Of a stretch of DNA of 64,000 nucleotides, positions 56,999 through 64,000 are shown piece by piece. A program made the translations under genes and the position numbers. The notes under the pieces were generated by a model. That model had not been told where the DNA came from. It worked only from the letters and a program-made list of their open reading frames with translations, and made no database searches. The DNA is from Pseudolabrys sp. (GTDB lineage Bacteria > Pseudomonadota > Alphaproteobacteria > Rhizobiales > Xanthobacteraceae). The DNA is taken from assembly GCA_030684935.1 (NCBI GenBank), contig JAUXXH010000029.1:49776-113775 (forward strand), read 5' to 3'. The first letter of the stretch is position 1. The number at the start of each line of letters is the position of its first letter.

Positions 56999-58321
56999 CT
57001 AGCGCGTCAGCAGATCGAGCGCCGCCGCCGGGCTCATCAGCTCCTTGGACCCGGTCTTGCGGTTTTTCACCTCGACCTTGCCCTCGGCCAGGCCGCGCGG
57101 GCCGACCATGACCTGATACGGCAAGCCAATGAGATCGGCCGTGGCGAACTTGGCGCCGGCGCCCTTGTCGGTGTCGTCATAGAGCACGTCGATGCCCTTG
57201 GCGCCGAGGCCGCGGTACAGGTCCTCGCAGGCCGCCCCGGTGGCGGCGTCGCCCTGCTTGAGGTTGAGCACGCCCACCTTGAACGGCGCCACCGCCTCCG
57301 GCCAGATGATGCCGGCCTCGTCATGCGACGCCTCGATGATGGCGGCGACCAGCCGGCTCGGTCCGATGCCATAGGAGCCCATGTGCACCGGCACGTCGCC
57401 GCCCTGCCCGGTGGCCACCACGGCTTTCATCGGCTCCGAATATTTGGTGCCGAAATAGAAGATGTGGCCAACTTCAATGCCCCGCGCGGAAACCTGCTTG
57501 TCGGCCGGCACCTGGGCGAAGGCGGCGGCGTCATGCATGTCGCTGGTGGCGGCATATTGCGACGTCCACGTGTCGAAGATCGTTTTCAGCGCGGCCCGGT
57601 CGTCGAAATTGACGTCTTCCGGCGGCGTCGCCCGGTCGAGGAAATCCTTGTGACAGAACACTTCGGATTCGCCGGTGTCGGCCAGGATGATAAATTCGTG
57701 GCTGAGATTGCCGCCGATCGGACCGGTGTCGGCGCGCATCGGGATCGACTTCAGCCCGAGCCGCGCGAAAGTGCGCAAATAGGCGACGAACATCTTGTTG
57801 TAGGAATGCTCGGCGCCGGCCTGGTCGACGTCGAAGGAATAGGCGTCCTTCATCAGGAATTCGCGGCCGCGCATCAGGCCGAAGCGCGGCCGCACCTCGT
57901 CGCGGAATTTCCACTGGATGTGATAGAGGTTGAGCGGCAGGTCCTTGTACGAGCGGACATAGGCGCGAAAGATCTCGGTGATCATTTCCTCGTTGGTCGG
58001 CCCGAACAGCATGTCGCGCTCGTGCCGGTCCTTGATGCGCAGCATCTCCTTGCCATAGGCGTCGTAGCGGCCGCTCTCGCGCCACAGGTCGGCCGGCTGC
58101 ATGGTCGGCATCAAGAGTTCGATGGCGCCGGAGCGGTTCTGCTCCTCGCGCACGATGTCGCTGATCTTGTTCAGCACCCGCAGGCCCAGCGGCAGGAACG
58201 CGTAAATGCCCGCGGCTTCCTGGCGCATCATGCCGGCGCGCAGCATCAGCCGGTGCGACACGATTTCCGCCTCGCGCGGCGGCTCTTTCAGGATCGGCAT
58301 GAAATAGCGGGACAGGCGCAT
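56999..58321 (-). CDS. proS: Prolyl-tRNA synthetase, short form (440 aa)
   Basis: Class II synthetase. Motif 1 is in [19 protein letters not shown], motif 2 in [30 protein letters not shown] (split: [16 protein letters not shown] and [10 protein letters not shown]), and motif 3 in [18 protein letters not shown]-terminal anticodon-binding domain ends the protein. At 440 aa it lacks the editing insertion (INS) of E. coli ProRS, as usual in alphaproteobacteria, so mischarged Ala-tRNA-Pro must be handled by a separate factor. ATG 58321 begins [19 protein letters not shown], the family start; the in-frame extension to 58477 is not conserved. Confidence 0.96.
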   Translation of the reverse strand: MRLSRYFMPILKEPPREAEIVSHRLMLRAGMMRQEAAGIYAFLPLGLRVLNKISDIVREEQNRSGAIELLMPTMQPADLWRESGRYDAYGKEMLRIKDRHERDMLFGPTNEEMITEIFRAYVRSYKDLPLNLYHIQWKFRDEVRPRFGLMRGREFLMKDAYSFDVDQAGAEHSYNKMFVAYLRTFARLGLKSIPMRADTGPIGGNLSHEFIILADTGESEVFCHKDFLDRATPPEDVNFDDRAALKTIFDTWTSQYAATSDMHDAAAFAQVPADKQVSARGIEVGHIFYFGTKYSEPMKAVVATGQGGDVPVHMGSYGIGPSRLVAAIIEASHDEAGIIWPEAVAPFKVGVLNLKQGDAATGAACEDLYRGLGAKGIDVLYDDTDKGAGAKFATADLIGLPYQVMVGPRGLAEGKVEVKNRKTGSKELMSPAAALDLLTR

Positions 58322-58920
58322 GGCGAGAATCTCGGAATCGGCTGGAAGGAAACGGGCCGCCCTGTGAAAGCGGATCGGCCGCCAAAACACAAGGGCGAGG
58401 AAACTGGCCGCCCGAACCTGTTCCCCCTCCGGAAATGCCGTCAACCACAAGGACAGCGGGCAATCTGCATCGATCAATATTCCGGCCGCGTGCTCGGCAA
58501 CGTGATCTTAGATTTGACCGGGCCGTATGGTGGCGGCGGCGCCCCAAGGCCAGCGCGTCGCTTGTCGTTGTGTTGACCGCCGATCGGTTCGTTCGTTTGT
58601 TCCACGCCCGCCGCCGACCGTCGCGGCCAGGGGTCAATTAATCCTCAGCCGCCGCGTCGTCCCTGCCATGTTCCTTGGCGATCGTTAGCAAATCGCCCGG
58701 ACTCGCCTTCCGCGCGAATTTATACTGTAACTCGCCAGCCAAAATCGATGAGACGCGGCTAAAAAATAGGCATGCTCGCGGACGGCGTGAAAAATCTGCA
58801 ATCGAATGCAGCTCGGGCCGGACATTTCACACTGCCCGGTCCGAATATGATTCAGGGACCCTGAAAAACGAAATTATTTTCGGTTTTTGATGACAGCCAC
58901 GAAATCTTCGGCTACCTTTA
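58322..58920. other. Non-coding stretch between proS and the SRP RNA gene
   Basis: About 600 bases without a supportable gene. Short open frames here (for example 58435-58641 and 58675-58890) lack ribosome binding sites and conserved-looking composition. The right half (58700-58900) is unusually A/T-rich for the window and should contain the SRP RNA promoter; TTGATG at 58887-58892 with GGCTAC at 58910-58915 (17-base spacing) is a weak candidate. Confidence 0.5.
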
Positions 58921-58937
58921 CTGGGCCGTGTGATTGG

Positions 58938-59036
58938 GGATTCCGGCACGTAAGACCGGTTCCTGGCGTGCGGTCCAAGTCTTGGGAGGGAAGCAGTCCT
59001 GGCGCGGTGACGCAGCCGCCTCGGTAAAGCAAAAAA
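58938..59036 (+). ncRNA. ffs: Signal recognition particle RNA (small bacterial 4.5S type)
   Basis: The core matches domain IV of bacterial SRP RNA. CAAGTCTTGGGAGGGAAGCAG at 58976-58996 (written here as CAAGTCTT, GGGA, GGGAAGCAG) has a GNRA tetraloop GGGA at 58984-58987. The symmetric-loop strand AGCAG that binds Ffh is present, followed by the conserved TGACGC at 59008-59013. The flanking GGCGTGCGG and CGCAGCCGCC strands can continue the helix. No protein gene lies on this strand, and a strong terminator follows at 59071. The ends are approximate. The RNA binds Ffh and targets nascent membrane proteins. Confidence 0.75.
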
Positions 59037-59070
59037 ACAACAATCGAGGTTTGGGACGATAATACGAAAT

Positions 59071-59101
59071 GAGCAGGGCACCGTGCCCTGCTCTTTTTTT
59101 T
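59071..59101 (+). terminator. Intrinsic terminator after the SRP RNA
   Basis: A 10-base perfect stem GAGCAGGGCA/TGCCCTGCTC (59071-59080 with 59084-59093), loop CCG, followed by eight T. It can only serve a rightward transcript, and the only candidate upstream is the SRP RNA. Confidence 0.92.
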
Positions 59102-59150
59102 GGCCCGTGTGCCGCGCAATTAGCCGCATCGTGCAAAGCGGCAATGCGCC

Positions 59151-59420
59151 TCAACGTTGCGGCGGTCCTGAAATTCGCATCAGAAATTCGTAAGGAAGCA
59201 GGTCCGCCGTATAGACCACATAGAAGATCGCAAATACGACGCATGCGACCAGCGTGGTCCAGATCAGCTTGCGTCCCAGCCGGTGCGCCATCGGCGCGCC
59301 CGGATCGCTGCCGGGCACGATATCGCCGCTTTCTTCCTGGCTGCGCACGCCCCATGGCAGCACCGCGAACAGCGTCAGCCACCAGATCAGAAAATAAATC
59401 GCGAAGTAGGTGGTGGCCAT
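59151..59420 (-). CDS. DUF1467 family membrane protein (89 aa)
   Basis: Two transmembrane helices (about 3-23, TYFAIYFLIWWLTLFAVLPWG, and 53-75, LIWTTLVACVVFAIFYVVYTA). They flank a polar loop with the family's WGVRSQEE and GSDPGAPMAHRLGRKL. The function is unknown. It regularly lies beside methylmalonyl-CoA epimerase in this bacterial order, as here, six bases after its stop. ATG 59420. Confidence 0.9.
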   Translation of the reverse strand: MATTYFAIYFLIWWLTLFAVLPWGVRSQEESGDIVPGSDPGAPMAHRLGRKLIWTTLVACVVFAIFYVVYTADLLPYEFLMRISGPPQR

Positions 59421-59426
59421 GAAAAC

Positions 59427-59831
59427 CTATGACTGCTCGAGCTCGACCAATGTGCCGCAGAAATCCTTCGGATGAAGGAACAGCACCGGCTTGCCGTGGG
59501 CGCCGATCTTCGGCTCGCCGTCGCCGAGCACGCGCGCGCCCTGCGCCTTCAGCGTGTCGCGGGCGGCGCGGATGTCTTCGACTTCGTAGCAGACGTGGTG
59601 GATGCCGCCGTCCGGGTTCTTGTCGAGAAACTTGTTGATCGGCGATCCCTCGCCCAGGGGCTCGAGCAATTCGATCTTGGTATTGGGCAGCGTGATGAAC
59701 ACGGTCGAGACGCCGTGGTCGGGCTGCGCGACTTTCGCCGAAACCTCGGCGCCGAGCGTGTCGCTGTAGACCTTCGTGGCCTTGGCGATGTCGCGCACCG
59801 CGATGGCGACATGGTTGAGACGACCGATCAT
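59427..59831 (-). CDS. mce: Methylmalonyl-CoA epimerase (134 aa)
   Basis: Interconverts (R)- and (S)-methylmalonyl-CoA in propionate metabolism; VOC fold with four metal ligands. The start MIGRLNHVAIAVRDIAKATK carries the first His; later ligands lie in VFITLPNTKIELLEPLG (Glu), GGIHHVCYEVEDI (His) and GTLVELEQ (Glu). ATG 59831 gives the usual 134 aa; the upstream in-frame extension overlaps a repeat and is not conserved. Confidence 0.95.
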   Translation of the reverse strand: MIGRLNHVAIAVRDIAKATKVYSDTLGAEVSAKVAQPDHGVSTVFITLPNTKIELLEPLGEGSPINKFLDKNPDGGIHHVCYEVEDIRAARDTLKAQGARVLGDGEPKIGAHGKPVLFLHPKDFCGTLVELEQS

Positions 59832-59848
59832 TGCCTTCCCCTCTTGCC

Positions 59849-59960
59849 CCGGACGCGGTGCTGCGCCCTTGCGGTGCACCGCAGAGCCGGGACCGTTACG
59901 GATTCGTTGTCGCGATCCCGGGTCTGCAGCGCACCCCTTCGTGGTGCGCTGCGCCCGAGA
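59849..59960. repeat. Intergenic double-hairpin repeat
   Basis: Between mce and rnj, GCGGTG (59855-59860) pairs with CACCGC (59877-59882), and GCAGCGCACC (59926-59935) pairs perfectly with GGTGCGCTGC (59943-59952). CCCGG-rich flanks occur on both sides. The pattern resembles the dispersed CCCGGACGCGGTG-type palindromes of this bacterial group. It occupies most of the gap. Confidence 0.7.
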
Positions 59961-59973
59961 AAAGTAGCACATA

Positions 59974-61647
59974 TCATACCGTCAGGACGTGGACATAGCA
60001 CATCGGCTTTTTGCCCCAGCGGTCATTGACCGCGGCGCGCACCGCGCGGCGCACCGCCTCCGCGACCGCATCGGGATCGCCGCGACGCTTGCGCGGCAGC
60101 GAGCCGAACACCTCCATCACCACGTCGTAAACCGTATCGTAGAACAGCGCGCCATCGCGGTCGCGTTCCGGCACGCCGATCAGATCGACCGACGGCAGGT
60201 CGACCATGTCGCCCTTGGCGCTGAGCGCGAAGGCGACCGACACCGCACCGGCAAAGCTCAGCCGCTTGCGGTCAGCCACCGTGCGCTGGTCGGACTCGAC
60301 CATGATGCGGCCGTCCTTGTACATGCGCCCGGCCGGCACCTCGTCAATGATACGGGCCGAGCCTTGTACCAGCCGCACCAGATCGCCGTTGCGGACCTGC
60401 ACCACCTCGGGCACGCCGAGGCTGCGCGCCAGCTTGGCATGCTCCGACAGATGCAGCGACTCGCCGTGCACCGGGATCAGGATCTTCGGCTTGACCCAGC
60501 CGATCAGTTCAGCGACTTCGCCGCGGCGCGGATGCCCCGACACGTGCACCAGATGGGTGCGGTCGGTGATCACCTCCATGCCCTGGTCGATCAGGCCATT
60601 GATGATGCGGTTGACCGCCTTCTCGTTGCCCGGAATGGTGCGGGCGGAAAAGATCACAAGGTCGCCGCGCGACAGCGTCACATCCGGATGCTGGTCCTCG
60701 GCGATGCGCGACAGCGCCGCGCGCGGCTCGCCCTGGCTGCCGGTGCAGATCGCCACCACCTTGTTCGGCGGCAGATAGCCATAGGCCTCGGTCGAGCGGA
60801 AATCCGGCACGCCGTCGAGAAGCCCGAGTTCGCGTGCGATCTGCACCGTCCGGTCCATGGCGCGGCCGACCACCACCACTTCACGGTCGGCGGCCCGTGC
60901 CGCCTCGGCCACGGTGCGCAACCGCGCGACGTTGGAGGCGAAGGTCGTGACCGCGACGCGGCCGCGCGCCGACTTGACCAGATCGGTGATGACCTTGCCG
61001 ACGTCGGCCTCCGACGGCGAGCGGCCCTCGCGCACCGCATTGGTGGAATCGCCGACCAGCGCCAGACAGCCCTCTTCGCCCAGCGCGCGCAGCTTCTTCT
61101 CGTCGGTGACGTCCCCAAGGATCGGGGTCGGATCGAGCTTCCAGTCACCGGTATGGAGCACGGTGCCGCAGGGCGTGCGGATGATCAGCGCGTTGGACTC
61201 CGGGATCGAATGCGCCATCGACACCAGCTCAATGTCGAACGGCCCGACCTTGAAGCGGCTGCCCAGTTGCACGATGGTCACCGGAATGTCCGGCGCGCCT
61301 GGCTCGCTCATGCGCTTGGCCGCCAGCATCGCGGCGGTGAACGGCGTTGCGAACACCGGGATCTTCAGCCGCGGCCACAGGTCGACCAGCGCGCCGTAGT
61401 GATCCTCGTGCGCATGGGTCAGTATGAGGCCGGCGAGGTTCTTCCGCTCCGCCACCAGATGGCGGATGTCGGGGAAGATCATGTCAATGCCGGGCAGACT
61501 CTCCTCGTTGCCGAACGACACGCCGAGATCGACCGCGAGCCAGGCACGGTTGCGCGCGCTGCCCAGTCCATAGACCGAGAGGTTCATGCCGATTTCGCCG
61601 ACGCCGCCGAGCGGCGCGAAAACGAGATCCTGTTGCGGTTGATTCAT
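59974..61647 (-). CDS. rnj: Ribonuclease J (557 aa)
   Basis: An RNA-processing and -decay nuclease (5'-exo and endo). Metallo-beta-lactamase/beta-CASP fold: the zinc motif is H78-x-H80-x-D82-H83 in LILTHAHEDHYGAL, with HTGDWKLDPTP. The beta-CASP region includes ICTGSQGEPRAALSRIAE and VHVSGHPRRGEVAELI, then PVHGES. ATG 61647 (MNQPQQDLVFAP) with AGGAC upstream is preferred to TTG 61653. It starts three bases after the birA stop region. Confidence 0.96.
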   Translation of the reverse strand: MNQPQQDLVFAPLGGVGEIGMNLSVYGLGSARNRAWLAVDLGVSFGNEESLPGIDMIFPDIRHLVAERKNLAGLILTHAHEDHYGALVDLWPRLKIPVFATPFTAAMLAAKRMSEPGAPDIPVTIVQLGSRFKVGPFDIELVSMAHSIPESNALIIRTPCGTVLHTGDWKLDPTPILGDVTDEKKLRALGEEGCLALVGDSTNAVREGRSPSEADVGKVITDLVKSARGRVAVTTFASNVARLRTVAEAARAADREVVVVGRAMDRTVQIARELGLLDGVPDFRSTEAYGYLPPNKVVAICTGSQGEPRAALSRIAEDQHPDVTLSRGDLVIFSARTIPGNEKAVNRIINGLIDQGMEVITDRTHLVHVSGHPRRGEVAELIGWVKPKILIPVHGESLHLSEHAKLARSLGVPEVVQVRNGDLVRLVQGSARIIDEVPAGRMYKDGRIMVESDQRTVADRKRLSFAGAVSVAFALSAKGDMVDLPSVDLIGVPERDRDGALFYDTVYDVVMEVFGSLPRKRRGDPDAVAEAVRRAVRAAVNDRWGKKPMCYVHVLTV

Positions 61648-61649
61648 GC

Positions 61650-62402
61650 TCAATGTCCTATCGAAAAAATTTCACCGGCGGTCACGGCGGTCACGCCGTT
61701 CGCCTGTTGCAGCAAGAGCCGGCCGTCGTCATCGAGACCGCGAAAGCGGCCGCTCAATTCCTGATCCGGCAGCCGCACCCGGATGTCCTCGCCCAGGCCC
61801 GCCGCGCGCTTGAGCCAGTCGGCGCGAATGCCGGCAAAGCCGTCGCCGCGCTGCCACTGCGACAGCCGCCGCTGCATGGCAATGGAAAGCGCCGCCAGAA
61901 GCTGTGCCGGACTGACCAATGCCCCCGCCGATGCGAGATCGGTTGCCGGGTACGGCGTTTCGTGCGGATGGCTGGCGCAGTTGACGCCAATGCCGATGCA
62001 GACCGCGAAATTGGGCGTGCTTTCGCCCTCGATCAGGATGCCGGCGACTTTGGCGCCGCCGAGCAGCAGGTCGTTCGGCCACTTGACCTTGAGCAGCGGG
62101 CCGAGTTGCGGCGCGCTCTCGGCAACGGCGTCGTGCAGCGCCAGAGCGGCGACGAAAGCGAGTTGCGAAGCGGATGCGGGGGGCGACGGATCGGTCAGCA
62201 GCAGTGTGGCAGCGACATTGCCGGCGCCCGAGACCCAGGCGCTGCCGCGGCGGCCGCGGCCGGCGCTCTGGCGCCCGGCACTGATCCACAACGGGCCGCG
62301 CTCACCGGCACGCGCACGCGCCAGCGCCTCGGCATTGGTGGAGCCGAGCGTCTCGTACGATATGTGCCGGACCCCCGCCAGGTCCGTGGCTTCGCGGTGC
62401 AT
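61650..62402 (-). CDS. birA: Biotin--[acetyl-CoA-carboxylase] ligase (250 aa)
   Basis: Attaches biotin to carboxylase BCCP via biotinyl-AMP. Class I type: no N-terminal DNA-binding helix-turn-helix, so it is not a repressor. The biotin/ATP loop GRQSAGRGRRGSAWVSGAGN is followed by KVKWPNDLLLGGAKVAGILIE and the C-terminal SH3-like domain (GRFRGLDDDGRLLLQ). In this group it commonly stands between nuoN and rnj, as here. Confidence 0.96.
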   Translation of the reverse strand: MHREATDLAGVRHISYETLGSTNAEALARARAGERGPLWISAGRQSAGRGRRGSAWVSGAGNVAATLLLTDPSPPASASQLAFVAALALHDAVAESAPQLGPLLKVKWPNDLLLGGAKVAGILIEGESTPNFAVCIGIGVNCASHPHETPYPATDLASAGALVSPAQLLAALSIAMQRRLSQWQRGDGFAGIRADWLKRAAGLGEDIRVRLPDQELSGRFRGLDDDGRLLLQQANGVTAVTAGEIFSIGH

Positions 62403-62450
62403 TCATGAAGCAGCACCGCCGGTCCTAAAGACCGCGGCGCGCTCTAAATC

Positions 62451-63887
62451 CTAGAACAGCGACTTCGCCGCCGCCGTCGCCGCGCCCAGCAGCGGTCCCG
62501 GATAGGCGAAGAACAGAAGGTTGGCCAGGCCGGTGACGCCCAGCACCACCCGCAGCAGCGGCGGCATCGGCTGGAAGGGTTTGGCGGCGGCGTCGAAATA
62601 CATGATCTTGACGATGGTCAGGTAGTAATAGGCGCCGACCACGCTGGCCAGGACGCCGATCACCGCCAGCACGTAAAGCCCGGCCTCGATGGCGGCCAGG
62701 AACACGTAGAACTTGGCGAAGAAGCCGGCCAGCGGCGGAATGCCGGCCAGCGAGAACAGCAGCATCGCCAGGAAGAACGCCATCGTCGGATGGGTGCGGG
62801 CGAGGCCCGACAGATCGCTGATGTTCTCCACCATGCCGCCATCGCGGCGCATCGACAGAACGCAGGCGAAGGTGCCGAGGGTCATCACCACATAAATGGT
62901 CATGTAGACCAGCACGCCCTGGACGCCATCGGCGGTGCCGGCGGCAAGCCCGACCAGCGCAAAGCCCATGTGGCCGATCGAGGAATAGGCCAGCAGCCGC
63001 TTGATGTTCGTCTGGCCGATGGCGGCGAAGGCGCCGAGCACCATCGAAGCGATCGAGACGAAGACGACGATCTGCTGCCACTGGTCGGCGATGCCCGGGA
63101 ACGCGACGATCGAGGCGCGGACGAACATGGCAATGCCGGCCACCTTCGGCGCGGCGGCGAAGAAGGCCGTCACCGGCGTCGGCGCGCCCTCGTAGACGTC
63201 CGGCGTCCACATGTGGAACGGCACGGCCGAGACCTTGAAGCAGAAACCGACGAACAGGAACACGAGCCCGAAGACGAGGCCGATACTGGCGCCACCTTGC
63301 GTCGCCTTGGCGATGCCGGCGAACTCGACGGTGCCGGTGAAGCCGTAGATCAGCGAAGCGCCGTAGAGCAGCATGCCGGTCGACAGCGCGCCGAGCACAA
63401 TATACTTCAGACCGGCCTCGGTCGACTTGACACTGTCGCGGTTCGACGCCGCCACCACGTAGAGCGGCAGGCTCATCAGCTCGAGCCCGAGATAGAGCGC
63501 GATCAGGTCGTTGGCCGAGATCAGCAGCATCATGCCGAGCGTCGCCAGCAGGATCAGCACGCCGTATTCGAACTTCTGCTTCTTTTCCTGCGTCAGATAA
63601 TTCATCGACAGCATCAACGCGCCGCCGGAGCCCGCCAGCGTCAGGAATTTCAGGAAGCGGGCAAAGTCGTCGACCACGAAGCTGCCGCCGAACAGGACGA
63701 AGCGGCCGGCCGGCAGGGACAGCAGGAAGCCGGCGGTAATGACAATGATGCCGATGCACCAGCCGTTGACGACGGCCGACGACCGCTCGCCGGAGAAGGC
63801 GCCGACCATCAGCATCAGCATGGCGCCGAGCGCCAGCACGATTTCCGGCAGAATCGGCAGCAAGTCCTGAATTGCCGGACCCGTCAT
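62451..63887 (-). CDS. nuoN: NADH-quinone oxidoreductase subunit N (478 aa)
   Basis: A proton-pumping antiporter-like subunit of respiratory complex I. About 14 helices. The conserved lysine/proline helix regions appear as [25 protein letters not shown] (split: [18 protein letters not shown] and [14 protein letters not shown]) and [18 protein letters not shown]. Its start overlaps the nuoM stop by four bases (ATGA). Last gene of the nuo operon entering from the right edge. Confidence 0.97.
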   Translation of the reverse strand: MTGPAIQDLLPILPEIVLALGAMLMLMVGAFSGERSSAVVNGWCIGIIVITAGFLLSLPAGRFVLFGGSFVVDDFARFLKFLTLAGSGGALMLSMNYLTQEKKQKFEYGVLILLATLGMMLLISANDLIALYLGLELMSLPLYVVAASNRDSVKSTEAGLKYIVLGALSTGMLLYGASLIYGFTGTVEFAGIAKATQGGASIGLVFGLVFLFVGFCFKVSAVPFHMWTPDVYEGAPTPVTAFFAAAPKVAGIAMFVRASIVAFPGIADQWQQIVVFVSIASMVLGAFAAIGQTNIKRLLAYSSIGHMGFALVGLAAGTADGVQGVLVYMTIYVVMTLGTFACVLSMRRDGGMVENISDLSGLARTHPTMAFFLAMLLFSLAGIPPLAGFFAKFYVFLAAIEAGLYVLAVIGVLASVVGAYYYLTIVKIMYFDAAAKPFQPMPPLLRVVLGVTGLANLLFFAYPGPLLGAATAAAKSLF

Positions 63888-64000
63888 GGCACCGCCCTCC
63901 CCGTGCCGCTCGGAGGCGCGGCGGTGACGGCGGTCTTGGTCACGCCGATCGCCCGGTTGTAGTTTTCGAGAAGGTTGGCGACCGAGGCCGACGACATGTC
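63884..64000 (-). CDS. nuoM: NADH-quinone oxidoreductase subunit M, C-terminal 38 residues (partial)
   Basis: The frame from the right edge reads [20 protein letters not shown] and on to TGA at 63886-63884, overlapping the nuoN ATG. The position directly before nuoN and the four-base overlap identify it as the end of nuoM; the cytoplasmic tail itself is little conserved. Confidence 0.8.
   Translation of the reverse strand, partial: DMSSASVANLLENYNRAIGVTKTAVTAAPPSGTGRAVP

Noticed and set aside
58587..58602. GTTC repeats (GTTCGTTCGTTTGTTC) as an SOS box
   Set aside because: The spacings available are 0, 4 and 8 bases; none is seven, and no start codon with a ribosome binding site follows.

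Overview
The window is about 64 kb of high-GC, densely coded DNA. Gene content and order point to an alphaproteobacterium of the order Hyphomicrobiales (Rhizobiales), near the Bradyrhizobium / Rhodopseudomonas / Pseudolabrys group. Three things support this. The order trpE..trpGDC-moaC-moeA-lexA, comEC, gltX, gltA, lpxB-lpxI-lpxA-fabZ-lpxD-bamA-rseP-dxr-cdsA-uppS-frr-pyrH-tsf-rpsB, dnaE, lolDC, proS, mce, rnj, birA, nuoN is chromosomal backbone of that group. The SOS operators are the alphaproteobacterial direct repeat GAAC-N7-GAAC. RpsB carries the long alphaproteobacterial C-terminal extension and ProS is the short form. The taxonomic call is inference from memory of synteny, not a search.

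Layout. 1-10 kb: 5' end of eno, queF, an MFS exporter, kdsA, a VOC protein and an EEP-family protein (both interrupted), pyrG, secG, tpiA (with an in-frame amber codon) and a PpiD-like periplasmic folding factor. 10-20 kb: tryptophan genes trpE and trpGDC, separated by a small orphan gene, a cupin and a palindromic repeat; molybdenum-cofactor genes moaC and moeA; lexA with its own SOS boxes; and comEC on the other strand. 20-30 kb: glnS and gltX (divergent), gltA, a MacAB-type efflux system and a FabH that looks Bacteroidota-like. 30-44.5 kb: one long leftward series from rpsB to lpxB making ribosomal/translation factors, UMP kinase, undecaprenyl-PP, CDP-DAG, an isoprenoid enzyme, the sigma-E-type site-2 protease, BamA and lipid A. 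44.5-53.5 kb: a DsbA-NhaA fusion, dnaE, a 32-residue membrane protein under two SOS boxes (a SidA-type division inhibitor candidate), an AT-richer orphan membrane protein and LolD/LolC. 53.5-64 kb: a prokaryotic pentameric ligand-gated channel homologue, an ECF42-type sigma factor with two YCII proteins, proS, the SRP RNA gene, a DUF1467 protein, methylmalonyl-CoA epimerase, RNase J, BirA, NuoN and the 3' end of nuoM.

Together the genes are mainly housekeeping: envelope biogenesis (KDO, lipid A, BAM, Lol), translation, amino-acid and cofactor synthesis, and respiration. The parts most worth a second look are the SOS regulon elements (lexA and the sidA-like gene), the ligand-gated channel homologue, the DsbA-NhaA fusion, and the probable imports fabH and glnS. 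Four genes in the first 20 kb (VOC, EEP, tpiA, comEC) carry a single disabling change each. Because tpiA is normally indispensable, this pattern could be base-calling or assembly error as easily as real decay. No tRNA, rRNA, CRISPR array, transposase or phage gene was recognised.
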